Assembly: GCF_009362735.1 (NCBI RefSeq)
Contig: NZ_WHNP01000006.1
Span: forward strand, 1-64,000
Direction of reading: 5' to 3'
DNA: 64,000 nucleotides
DNA from: Paraburkholderia franconis
GTDB taxonomy: Bacteria > Pseudomonadota > Gammaproteobacteria > Burkholderiales > Burkholderiaceae
Part shown: piece by piece, positions 49,558 through 56,860 of the stretch
Layout: each line of letters opens with the position of its first letter
How positions within the stretch are numbered: the stretch's first letter is position 1
Translations under genes and position numbers: made by a program
Notes under the pieces: model-generated
What the model was told of the DNA's origin: nothing
What the model saw: the letters and a program-made list of their open reading frames with translations, nothing else
Databases searched by the model: none

Positions 49558-50313
49558 ATGCGATTTTTCACCGGCCTGCACCAACCGTCTGACGCGCAGC
49601 ACTTCGACGCCGCGTTCATCAGCAAGAACCGGCTGGCGAAGCGCAAGTCAGGTTTCGCGGTCGGCGACTGGATCATGGACAGCGGCGCGTTCACGACGAT
49701 CCTGACGCACGGCGGCTACCCGGAAGGCGTCGAGGTGTACGCGGCAGAGATCAAGCGCTGGTCGAAGAACGGAAATTTGCTGGCGGCCGTTGCACAGGAT
49801 TTTATGTGCGAAGACCACATGCTGAAGATCACGGGCATGACGATCGAGCAACACCAGCAGCTCACGATCGAACGGTATGACGCGCTGGTGAAGTGCGACG
49901 TCGGCGGCGTCTACATCCTGCCGGTGTTGCAGGGCTACGCGCCAGAGGATTACGTGCGGCACATCGAGATGTACGGCGATCGCCTGAAGCACAGCGCGTG
50001 GGTTGGCGTCGGGTCAGTGTGTAAGCGCAATGGCGATCCGCGCGCGATCGAGCGGGTGCTGATGGCGATCAAGGCAGTGCGGCCGGACCTGCGCCTTCAC
50101 GGGTTCGGATTGAAGTCGACGGCGCTGTCGTCGTGGCTCGTGCGGGAACTGCTGCACACCGCCGATTCGATGGCGTGGAGCTACTCGGCGCGCAAGCAGG
50201 GAAGAAACGGCAATGACTGGCGCGAAGCGAAGCGCTGGACCGAACGAATCAACAACCGGCCAGAGCCGGCGCAACGCGGACTTTTTACGGCGGAGGAATT
50301 GTGTCTGATGTGA
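49558..50313 (+). CDS. DpdA/TGT-like protein, possible 7-deazaguanine DNA modification
   Basis: This 251-residue protein has the transglycosylase pattern: 'DSGAFT' at 41-46 (compare D-S-G-G-F-Q of TGT), 'AVAQDFMCE' with Asp81, 'VYILPVLQGY' at 118-127, 'WVGVGSVCKRNGD' at 148-160, 'RLHGFGLKST' near 179-188 and 'DSMAWSYSAR' at 203-212. Phage DpdA enzymes of this superfamily insert 7-deazaguanine bases into DNA and protect it from restriction. No queC/D/E or folE genes lie in the prophage, so precursor would have to come from the host. A tRNA or other target is not excluded. Confidence 0.72.
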   Translation: MRFFTGLHQPSDAQHFDAAFISKNRLAKRKSGFAVGDWIMDSGAFTTILTHGGYPEGVEVYAAEIKRWSKNGNLLAAVAQDFMCEDHMLKITGMTIEQHQQLTIERYDALVKCDVGGVYILPVLQGYAPEDYVRHIEMYGDRLKHSAWVGVGSVCKRNGDPRAIERVLMAIKAVRPDLRLHGFGLKSTALSSWLVRELLHTADSMAWSYSARKQGRNGNDWREAKRWTERINNRPEPAQRGLFTAEELCLM

Positions 50314-50489
50314 AGTGCAAACAACCGGGTGAATGCATCGACTCCGCGAGCTGCGCGCTGATGCATGACTGCGCGATGACTGGGCCGCGCCTGACGGAAC
50401 GCGTTCAGGTGGGATCGACGCTCTACGAGAAGGGCACGCTGGCATCGCTCGCAATCGAAGCAATCAAGCGCGCTAGCCGCCTGATCTGA
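50301..50489 (+). CDS. Small Cys-containing phage protein
   Basis: This 62-residue protein starts at GTG with GGAGG about 6 nt upstream, overlapping the DpdA-like gene. It has a compact Cys set ('CKQPGECIDSASCALMHDC', about 6-24), then a helical tail. It may bind zinc. Function is unknown. Confidence 0.62.
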   Translation: MSDVKCKQPGECIDSASCALMHDCAMTGPRLTERVQVGSTLYEKGTLASLAIEAIKRASRLI

Positions 50490-50510
50490 TCTACCGCAAG
50501 GACAACGACT

Positions 50511-51539
50511 ATGACCACCTACCCAACACTCGATGCCAACCTGGCAACGCTCCGCAATGCCATCGAAGGCGGCGTAAAGGCCGACTCCATGCAGGGCCTG
50601 AAACTGATGGAACTCGTCGACGCAATCGGCGAGCAGTTCAAAAGCGAATTGGCTGACGTCGCAGCAGTGGCGCCAGCCGTCGATGCGGGAGCGCTGACGT
50701 TCGATCAGTGGTGGTCGGGAATCGCGAAGGTGTTCACGCTGGGCAGCTACGACGAAAACATCGTGTTGGCCGCGAAGATCCTCACCGAGAACGCAGCGCG
50801 ACGAGCATGGGAGAGCGCATATCGGCGTGGCTTCATGGCCGGATGGAATGGAGAAGGAGAGGCGCTATCTATTCGCGCATCCGACGCGGCGGCAGGCGAG
50901 CCAGATTGGCGTGAACTGTGCCGCCGTCTGTACGTTGAACTGTTCCACTGCAATCAGCAGATGACGCAGCATCGCGACGAGAACGGCGACGCCGTCTGGA
51001 CGGTCGGCGTCCTAGTGCTCAACGCCCTAAGAGACGCGAGGGCCGCGCTGGAATCCCACCCCGCCAGCGAGCCGAAAGCGCCTTACCTGCCGTGCCCGAT
51101 CTGCAATGGCGTCGAGGGTTGCGACCACACTGTGCCAGAGCGCAAACGAGCCAGCGAGCCGAAAGCGCCCTATTACCTTATCGAGCGCCGCAATAGCACG
51201 CCAACAATATGGTGGAAAGGGCCTCGTTGGGGCGATTTCACAGACGAGTCTGCAAAGGCAACGCGTTACGGCAGCAGAGCGGCAGCAGAACGACAAATGC
51301 GGGTTTGGGATGACGATAGCCTGTTCGTCACTGAGCATCTGGACATGGCCAGCCGGCCGAAAGCGCTGACGGATGAGCAGCGCGAAGCGCTTAAGCATCT
51401 CGTCGCACGAGGCTCGACATTCCCGGATCACAACGGTAGCAAGGGCCCGGTTACTCGTGTTGACTATGTGCGGCTTCAGGTAGCGGCCAAGGTGCTGAGC
51501 GAACTTCTGCGCGAATCGGAGAAATCCAACCATGCCTAA
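50511..51539 (+). CDS. Modular hypothetical phage protein with linker repeats
   Basis: This 342-residue protein has three modules joined by copies of the linker A-S-E/R-P-K-A: an N-terminal helical part (about 1-180), a Cys-containing part ('CPICNGVEGCDH'), a module 'YYLIERRNSTPTIWWKG...FTDESAKATRYGS', and a C-terminal helical part. The linker DNA is an exact 20-bp repeat, suggesting module shuffling by recombination. No function is assigned. Confidence 0.65.
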   Translation: MTTYPTLDANLATLRNAIEGGVKADSMQGLKLMELVDAIGEQFKSELADVAAVAPAVDAGALTFDQWWSGIAKVFTLGSYDENIVLAAKILTENAARRAWESAYRRGFMAGWNGEGEALSIRASDAAAGEPDWRELCRRLYVELFHCNQQMTQHRDENGDAVWTVGVLVLNALRDARAALESHPASEPKAPYLPCPICNGVEGCDHTVPERKRASEPKAPYYLIERRNSTPTIWWKGPRWGDFTDESAKATRYGSRAAAERQMRVWDDDSLFVTEHLDMASRPKALTDEQREALKHLVARGSTFPDHNGSKGPVTRVDYVRLQVAAKVLSELLRESEKSNHA

Positions 51540-51795
51540 GATCCTCGGCCTGATCCACAACTGCAAGGACTGCCCAAGCTATCAGTATTACAGCGGAGGC
51601 GCATACGAGTGCTCGCAGGTTCGCCAGCGCCTTCCGGCAAACGAAGCGATCCCCGCATGGTGTCCGCTTCCGGATCACCCAGCCGTGGCAATGGTCCAGC
51701 AAGCGAACCGCATCCGCGAGCTTGAGCGCCGTCTTACCAAGCCGGAACCCATCCGCGAACCCGGCTATGACATCCACGGAGACAGACTCGGATGA
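51532..51795 (+). CDS. Small Cys-rich phage protein
   Basis: This 87-residue protein begins MPKILGLIHNCKDCPSYQYYSGGAYECSQV with four Cys in the first half ('NCKDC', 'YECS', 'WCPLP') and a helical second half. It overlaps both neighbours by a few bases. Likely zinc-binding, unknown function. Confidence 0.62.
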   Translation: MPKILGLIHNCKDCPSYQYYSGGAYECSQVRQRLPANEAIPAWCPLPDHPAVAMVQQANRIRELERRLTKPEPIREPGYDIHGDRLG

Positions 51796-51872
51796 CCCTC
51801 CTAGCCGCCATCCTAATCGCAACGGTCATGGTTTATGGGCCGCAATGGAAGTATGCAGAGGAGCAAGCATGA
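51792..51872 (+). CDS. 26-residue membrane microprotein
   Basis: MTLLAAILIATVMVYGPQWK... has one hydrophobic helix (about 2-16) and a polar end. ATGA overlaps with the previous stop and TGA/ATG overlap with the next gene indicate coupled translation. Confidence 0.5.
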   Translation: MTLLAAILIATVMVYGPQWKYAEEQA

Positions 51873-52546
51873 TGAGTGACGCAACGAAACTTCTGCCGTG
51901 CCCGTTCTGCGGTGGACCTGTCGAACTGGAGCGATGCGGCGATACACGCGATCCGATTTTGGGCGTGCGTAAGTGGTGGGGTGTGACGTGCCGTAACACT
52001 ATCAATCGAGGCGGCACATGCGCGATCGAACAGGTCCCCAGCGCCAGCGAAGAAGCTGCAATCGCGAGATGGAACCGACGCGCACCTATCGCTGCCAATG
52101 GCGCGGAGCCGGTGGCTGGGTCGCCTGCATTCGCTCTGCGCGGCCTGTACAAGCCAGCGATGGAGTATTTCATCGATGGCAAACCGTCCACGCCCGACGA
52201 ATACATCGCATGGCAAGCCGGGATCATCGAGGCTGTCACGCGGGCGAAGTTGCCTGATCCGAAATACTACGGCGGCTCTGCCGAAGAAGGCGACCAGCAC
52301 GAAGTGAAGTGTGCCTACGTGGACGGCTGGAACAACTGCCGAGCTTCGATCCTCGCCGCCCCTGTCGATAGCGCGATGGCGAAGGATGCTGAGCGGTATC
52401 GGTGGCTGCGAACTCAGGTCGCATATGAAGGCTCCAGCGAATGGACGATTTCAGTTTGGGGAAGATACGCATCGTTCGAAGAAGCGCTTGACGCCGCTAT
52501 CGCCGCGCAGATCGCGGCATCCGCAGAGAAGGGAGATAAGGCATGA
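51869..52546 (+). CDS. Lar-like zinc protein with C-terminal extension
   Basis: The N-terminal 70 residues match Lar-type restriction alleviation proteins: 'LLPCPFCGGPVELERCGD...GVTCRNTINRGGTCAI...SASEEAAIARWNRRA'. Lar proteins of lambdoid phages modulate host type I restriction. The remaining 150 residues are a module ('YKPAMEYFIDGKPSTPDEYIAWQAG', 'AKDAERYRWLR') common in Burkholderia phage proteins. Two adjacent ATGs are possible starts; GAGGAG lies upstream. Confidence 0.75.
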   Translation: MMSDATKLLPCPFCGGPVELERCGDTRDPILGVRKWWGVTCRNTINRGGTCAIEQVPSASEEAAIARWNRRAPIAANGAEPVAGSPAFALRGLYKPAMEYFIDGKPSTPDEYIAWQAGIIEAVTRAKLPDPKYYGGSAEEGDQHEVKCAYVDGWNNCRASILAAPVDSAMAKDAERYRWLRTQVAYEGSSEWTISVWGRYASFEEALDAAIAAQIAASAEKGDKA

Positions 52547-52806
52547 CGGTCGACGTTCAATTCTGGCTCGCGGAGCTTGACCAACACGGCAATCCGAAGC
52601 TCGTCGATGGCGCGCACAGCGCACGCGAGGGCGCCGATAAGGCGGCGTATCTCTACCAGCAACTCGGCTTTGCCAGGGGCAAGCGTCTGGCCGTCGCGCG
52701 CGTCGAGTTGAGCGAGCCGACGCCCAGCAGCAAGGGCGTCAATCAGGAAGCGCTCGCAGCGTGCCAAGGGATGATCGCGGCCACGAAATCGGGAGATAAG
52801 GCATGA
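52543..52806 (+). CDS. Small phage protein
   Basis: This 87-residue protein begins MTVDVQFWLAELDQHGNPKLVDG, with a beta-helix-beta pattern and a polar tail. Overlaps with both neighbours. No family recognised. Confidence 0.6.
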   Translation: MTVDVQFWLAELDQHGNPKLVDGAHSAREGADKAAYLYQQLGFARGKRLAVARVELSEPTPSSKGVNQEALAACQGMIAATKSGDKA

Positions 52807-53195
52807 AGGTGCGACACATCGCAGCGCGCGCCTCGATGCTCTCGCGTCGCATTGCAGCCGCATTCGAGCAACCTTTCGACTGGCATCCCAGCTACATCGA
52901 AGGCGGATGGGACGATGACGAGCGGTATTACGACGACAGCTGGGACGATTTCGACGACGCATGCCCGCATGGGCGCCTGTACTGCGAAAACTGCGAAATC
53001 TGCGACGACGTGGACATCGACGTCGACACCTGCACACGCTGCGGACGCGCATTTGGCGTGCACGCTGGCTTGTCCGCATGGGATCGCGATCGGGAAGGCA
53101 GTGTCGCGCCGCAGCTTTGTCATCGATGCTGGCGTGATCAAGGGTATTCGTGGCCGGAGGCACTGACCGGAGGATGCGATGCCAATCAAGCCTGA
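52803..53195 (+). CDS. Acidic zinc-type phage protein
   Basis: This 130-residue protein has a basic N-terminal helix, an Asp-rich centre and many Cys ('CPHGRLYCENCEICDD', 'CTRCGRAFG', 'LCHRCW'). The Cys pairs should hold two zinc ions. It overlaps the HNH gene by 17 bp. Function unknown; nucleic-acid binding is possible. Confidence 0.6.
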   Translation: MKVRHIAARASMLSRRIAAAFEQPFDWHPSYIEGGWDDDERYYDDSWDDFDDACPHGRLYCENCEICDDVDIDVDTCTRCGRAFGVHAGLSAWDRDREGSVAPQLCHRCWRDQGYSWPEALTGGCDANQA

Positions 53196-53616
53196 GAACC
53201 GCGGCCGCTACCCGGCGAACTGGAAAGAGATCCGCGAGCGCATCTTGCGTCGGGCTCTGCACTGCTGCGAGCAATGCGACGCGCCCGACGGCGAGATCAT
53301 AGTCCGCGGAAAAGGAAAGGACGCCGGCACGTACATGAACCACGAAGCGAAGGTATTCGACGCTGAGACGGGCGAATACCTTGGTCAGTGGCGCATGTCC
53401 GATTACGAGTGCAACGGGGATGGCGTGAAGATCGTGTTGACCATCGCGCATCTCGACCACGTTCCGGAGCATTGCGACGACAGCAATCTGAAGGCGCTGT
53501 GCCAGCGCTGTCACCTGGCATACGACGCCGAGCACCATCGCGCGAATGCTCAAGCAACGCGACGCGCGCGCAAAGCAATCGGCGATCTTTTCGAATCCCA
53601 AGGAGGTGCGGCGTGA
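53179..53616 (+). CDS. HNH endonuclease
   Basis: This 145-residue protein begins 'IKPENRGRYPANWKEIRERILRRALHCCEQCDAPDGE' and has the HNH core 'LTIAHLDHVPEHCDDSNLKALCQRCHLAYDAEHH' near 92-125. All HNH residues (H, N, H) and zinc Cys pairs are present, so catalysis is likely. In the early operon it may attack host DNA or process phage DNA. Confidence 0.85.
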   Translation: MPIKPENRGRYPANWKEIRERILRRALHCCEQCDAPDGEIIVRGKGKDAGTYMNHEAKVFDAETGEYLGQWRMSDYECNGDGVKIVLTIAHLDHVPEHCDDSNLKALCQRCHLAYDAEHHRANAQATRRARKAIGDLFESQGGAA

Positions 53617-53960
53617 CGGTCTATGTCGACGACATGAAAGCGAAGTACGGTCGCATGGTCATGTGCCACATGATTGCGGATACCGACGAAGAGCTGCACG
53701 CGATGGCCGATCGGATCGGCGTCGCGCGCCGCTGGTGGCAGGCCCCGCCGAGGCACGACAGCCACTACGACATTGCGCTGAGCAAGCGCGCCGCAGCGAT
53801 CGCCGCCGGCGCCGTCGAGATCACTTGGCGCCAGTGCGGGGCTATGAACATGCGGCGACGTATCACGGGCGAACTCGGGTCGCATGCAGATGCGATGGAC
53901 TGGCAGACGAAGTATTTCGCGGCGCGCCGAGAAGCGAATCTTCAGGGGCAAACGATATGA
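53613..53960 (+). CDS. DUF4031 protein
   Basis: This 115-residue protein starts at GTG overlapping the HNH stop. 'VYVDDMKAKYGRMVMCHMIADTDEELHAMADRIGVARRWWQ' and 'SHYDIALSKRAAAIAAGAVEITWRQ' are hallmark DUF4031 segments. The family is common in phages and actinobacteria with unknown role. It ends the plus-strand early operon. Confidence 0.85.
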   Translation: MTVYVDDMKAKYGRMVMCHMIADTDEELHAMADRIGVARRWWQAPPRHDSHYDIALSKRAAAIAAGAVEITWRQCGAMNMRRRITGELGSHADAMDWQTKYFAARREANLQGQTI

Positions 53961-54000
53961 GCATCCGCACGCTGATTGAGATCCGCCACGACCGGGGTCA
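53957..54000 (+). pseudogene. Possible 5' remnant of a conserved phage ORF
   Basis: An ATG overlapping the DUF4031 stop begins MSIRTLIEIRHD, which resembles the first residues of a small conserved phage protein (M-S-V-R-T-L-I-E-I-N-H-D type). The following frame overlaps a real minus-strand gene and is not protein-like, so the gene appears truncated. Confidence 0.35.
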
Positions 54001-54270
54001 CTGCCGCACGAGAATCTGCACCCAACTCGCTACGGCTGCGACCGCAGTCGCGATGGCCGCCCACATCGCCCAACGTGCAGCATCACGCGAGGCACGGGCC
54101 GCCGCCAGAGCAGTGTCGAGCGCAACCTTTTGCCGCTCCATTTCTTTGCGATACAGCCAAGCCTGGACGACGGGAGTATTGCCTCCCCAGTTTCGCTCAT
54201 CGTTCAGACCGCGTACCTCCGCTTCGTCCATTCCGTCCAGTTCGCGATACAGGGAAGCTTTGTTATCCAC
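53998..54270 (-). CDS. Small membrane protein on the opposite strand
   Basis: This 90-residue protein starts at GTG with GGAGG upstream: an acidic N-terminal half ('DNKASLYRELDGMDEAEVRGL'), a coiled segment, and one hydrophobic helix near the C-terminus (about 65-87). It is the only minus-strand gene between cI and int, so it may be expressed in the lysogen, for example for superinfection immunity. Confidence 0.62.
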   Translation of the reverse strand: MDNKASLYRELDGMDEAEVRGLNDERNWGGNTPVVQAWLYRKEMERQKVALDTALAAARASRDAARWAMWAAIATAVAAVASWVQILVRQ

Positions 54271-54353
54271 GGCACCTCCAAAAAACAGAAATCTAGCATG
54301 ACCGAAACAGCACAACGAGTAATCGAAACAACGAGAAAACACTGGGGTGTCAC

Positions 54354-54590
54354 ATGGCAGCAGTCCTAGATCAACCGCTTGAATTGACCGAGACAGAGAT
54401 TGTCCGGATGACAGGGTATAAGCGCCCGACGAAGCAGATCGAATCGCTGAAATCCCTTGGCATCCCCGCGCGCAAGCGCCCGGATAACAGCGTGCTCGTG
54501 CTGCGTGTGCACTGCCTCTATCCGATCGCATCGCCAGAGCGCATCGCCGCCGACAAACCAAAACTCAAACCCATCGCGCGCAAGAAATGA
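54354..54590 (+). CDS. DUF4224 protein, putative excisionase-like partner
   Basis: This 78-residue protein contains 'LELTETEIVRMTGYKRPTKQIESLKSLGIPARKRPDNSVLVLR', matching DUF4224, a small wHTH family almost always encoded just before a tyrosine integrase. It overlaps int by 4 bp. It may act as recombination directionality factor. Confidence 0.8.
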   Translation: MAAVLDQPLELTETEIVRMTGYKRPTKQIESLKSLGIPARKRPDNSVLVLRVHCLYPIASPERIAADKPKLKPIARKK

Positions 54591-55681
54591 ATCGTCGCCG
54601 CAAAACACATCGAGGCCTGCCGCGCCGCGTCCAGGCCAAGCACGGTGCGTACTATTTCTTCGCGCCGGCACCGACGCGCAACCCGTGGACGGGGAAGTTT
54701 CAGACGTGGATTCGTCTGTGCTCGATCGCCGATGGCGAGCCCGTCATGTATTCGAAGCTCGGCGAGCTGATGGGCGACAAGAAGCTCGTCGACGGCACTA
54801 TGCCGAGCCTGTGCGCCGACTGGAAGGATCGGAAGCTCGATCGCTACAGCGACGAGGTGCAGAAGGAATATCGGCGCATGGCCGATGTGATCGCAACGGC
54901 TTTCGAGGATTACACCGTCGCCGATGTCACGACGAAGGATTGCGCCGACTTCCTGCGCGACAACTTCCGCTCGAAGCACAACACCGCGCAGAAGTACGCG
55001 AATGTGATGCGGAAGATTTTCAAGTTCGCGATCAGCGAGCGCGGATTCCGCCAGGACAACCCGTGCGATCAGCTCGACCTGACCGACTATCAAACGAAGC
55101 GTCGCGAAGTGCTTCCCGCTCACGAAGCGATCAAGGCTATTCGCGAGGCTGCGCTGATCGGTAAAGACGGGTTGCCGACCGAGTCGGGTCCGATGTTCCA
55201 GTGCATCGTCGACATGTCCTATCTGGTGTGGCAACGCGCAATCGACATCCGGACGCTACTTGAAACGCAGATCGACACGAACACGATTCGCTTCAAGCCA
55301 TCGAAGACGGCCGGCACCAGCGGAAAGGTGCTCGACGTCGAGATCACGCCTCAGATCCGCGCGGTGATCGAGCGCGCGAAGGCGATCAAGAAGAAGTATC
55401 GAATCATCAGCCCATTCCTGTTCCCTACGCAGAAAGGCGGAGCGTATTCGAAGACGGGGCTGCACTCGATGTGGCGCCGCGCGAAAGAGCGCGCCAACGT
55501 GACCGACGGGATTCAGTTCAAGGATCTGCGCGCGCTGGGCGCTACGGACGCGGCGAAGGCCGGAAAGGACAGGGCAGAAATTCAGACGCGACTCGCCCAC
55601 ACGACGGGCAAAACGACCGAGATCTACATCAAGGAAGCCATACCCGAAAAGTCTGGACTGGACCTGAAATTGCCTTGGTGA
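54587..55681 (+). CDS. int: Prophage integrase, tyrosine recombinase
   Basis: This 364-residue enzyme has a basic N-terminal arm domain, a core-binding helical domain (about 75-170) and the catalytic domain with Arg217 ('WQRAIDIRTL'), Lys near 240, 'FKDLRALGATDAA' with Arg315 (Lys replaces the usual box II His), His338 ('LAHTTG') and Tyr347. It lies 112 bp from the right attachment core in tRNA-Pro, so it is the enzyme for this integration. DUF4224 precedes it in the same transcript. Confidence 0.92.
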   Translation: MNRRRKTHRGLPRRVQAKHGAYYFFAPAPTRNPWTGKFQTWIRLCSIADGEPVMYSKLGELMGDKKLVDGTMPSLCADWKDRKLDRYSDEVQKEYRRMADVIATAFEDYTVADVTTKDCADFLRDNFRSKHNTAQKYANVMRKIFKFAISERGFRQDNPCDQLDLTDYQTKRREVLPAHEAIKAIREAALIGKDGLPTESGPMFQCIVDMSYLVWQRAIDIRTLLETQIDTNTIRFKPSKTAGTSGKVLDVEITPQIRAVIERAKAIKKKYRIISPFLFPTQKGGAYSKTGLHSMWRRAKERANVTDGIQFKDLRALGATDAAKAGKDRAEIQTRLAHTTGKTTEIYIKEAIPEKSGLDLKLPW

Positions 55682-55693
55682 GCGCTCTGAGTT

Positions 55694-55721
55694 TTAGACA
55701 AACGTCTAATATTCTGTCTAA
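55694..55721. promoter_or_regulatory. Candidate integrase arm-type sites, right arm
   Basis: TTAGAC at 55694-55699 and GTCTAA at 55704-55709 form an inverted pair with a 4-bp spacer; a third GTCTAA follows at 55716-55721. The same hexamer occurs twice just inside the left core. Inference from position. Confidence 0.5.
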
Positions 55722-55750
55722 AAACCACTGTACGGACGAACAGTACGCAG

Positions 55751-55790
55751 AAAAGAAAAAACCCGCGACAGCCTTAACTGACGCGGGTTT
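55751..55790. terminator. Bidirectional terminator between int and tRNA-Pro
   Basis: The stem AAACCCGCG / CGCGGGTTT has a 14-nt loop. A U tract follows on the minus strand, serving the tRNA brought under phage-supplied 3' DNA; the T run on the plus strand can end the int transcript. Confidence 0.78.
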
Positions 55791-55793
55791 CAT

Positions 55794-55872
<79 letters not shown>

Positions 55873-55941
55873 AAAGCGTGAAAGTATAACAGACACTTCA
55901 CGCGAATAGAACTGCAACAATCGACAACCGCAATAAATTCT

Positions 55942-56340
55942 TCAGTGCCCGAGCAGGTCGATCACCTGCAACAACTCCTTGCGCAACTGATCGACGTCGA
56001 CGTTAGCGGTGGTCGGCTGGACGACTGTGCCTTCGACTGCCTCGTCCTCGCCTTCCGGGCCCTGCACGGCGCCATGCGAATCGAGCCGGTTGCGCGCACC
56101 GTTGATCGTGAAACCCTGCTCGTACAACAACTCGCGGATTCGCCGGATCAGCAGCACTTCATGATGCTGATAGTAGCGCCGATTGCCCCGGCGCTTCACC
56201 GGACGCAACTGCGTGAACTCCTGCTCCCAGTACCGCAGCACATGTGGCTTCACGCCGCACAGTTCGCTGACTTCACCGATCGTGAAATAGCGCTTCGCGG
56301 GAATCGGAGGCAAGACGACTTTTTCCATCGTCGCTGTCAT
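55942..56340 (-). CDS. MerR family regulator downstream of ihfA
   Basis: This 132-residue protein has the MerR winged helix 'YFTIGEVSELCGVKPHVLRYWEQEFTQLRPVKRRGNRRYYQHHEVLLIRRIRELLYEQGFT' at about 19-78 and a short variable C-terminus. It has no metal-binding Cys set. In Burkholderiaceae it conserves its place after ihfA and before tRNA-Pro. Its regulon is unknown. Confidence 0.9.
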   Translation of the reverse strand: MTATMEKVVLPPIPAKRYFTIGEVSELCGVKPHVLRYWEQEFTQLRPVKRRGNRRYYQHHEVLLIRRIRELLYEQGFTINGARNRLDSHGAVQGPEGEDEAVEGTVVQPTTANVDVDQLRKELLQVIDLLGH

Positions 56341-56395
56341 CGTCAGTTAGCGGTCGGTCAGACCGTCGTAGTGGTTGCGCGGACGCGCGATGCGA

Positions 56396-56806
56396 TCAGC
56401 GCGCGAAAGTCTCTTCGGCGCCGTTCTCAACCAATGCCTTCAGCTTTTGACTTGCATGGAACGTCACGACGCGGCGCGCGGCGATAGGAATTGCCTCGCC
56501 CGTTTTCGGATTTCTGCCGGGACGCTGCGGCTTGTCGCGCAACTGGAAGTTGCCGAAGCCGGACAGCTTCACGCTGTCGCCGCTCTCCAGCGCGTCGCGA
56601 ATCACCTCGAAGAACGCTTCGACCATGTCCTTCGCTTCCCGCTTGTTGAGCCCGACATTGTCGAACAGCAGCTCGGCAAGCTCAGCCTTGGTGAGCGTCG
56701 GTGCTTCGACCGACGCGGTGGAGGTCGATGAAGGAATATCGCGAATCATGGCGCTACGTTGCGCCGAAAGAAGGGCTTCGAAATCACTCGAGTTCATTTC
56801 ATTCAT
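56396..56806 (-). CDS. ihfA: Integration host factor alpha subunit
   Basis: This 136-residue protein contains the HU/IHF fold: '[36 protein letters not shown]' and the DNA-binding arm '[34 protein letters not shown]'. It has an N-terminal extension of about 35 residues compared with E. coli, usual for Burkholderia. With IhfB it bends DNA in recombination and transcription, and phage integrases often need it. It follows pheT as in other proteobacteria. Confidence 0.95.
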   Translation of the reverse strand: MNEMNSSDFEALLSAQRSAMIRDIPSSTSTASVEAPTLTKAELAELLFDNVGLNKREAKDMVEAFFEVIRDALESGDSVKLSGFGNFQLRDKPQRPGRNPKTGEAIPIAARRVVTFHASQKLKALVENGAEETFAR

Positions 56807-56860
56807 ATCTGTCAAATGGCGCGTCAACCACAACGGAACATGCGGAGCAACCGTTATCGG

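Noticed and set aside
55728..55743. A third CTGT-N8-ACAG match between int and tRNA-Pro
   Set aside because: The centre is GC-rich, no gene follows it closely, and about one exact match is expected by chance in a window this long. I do not call it a LexA box.
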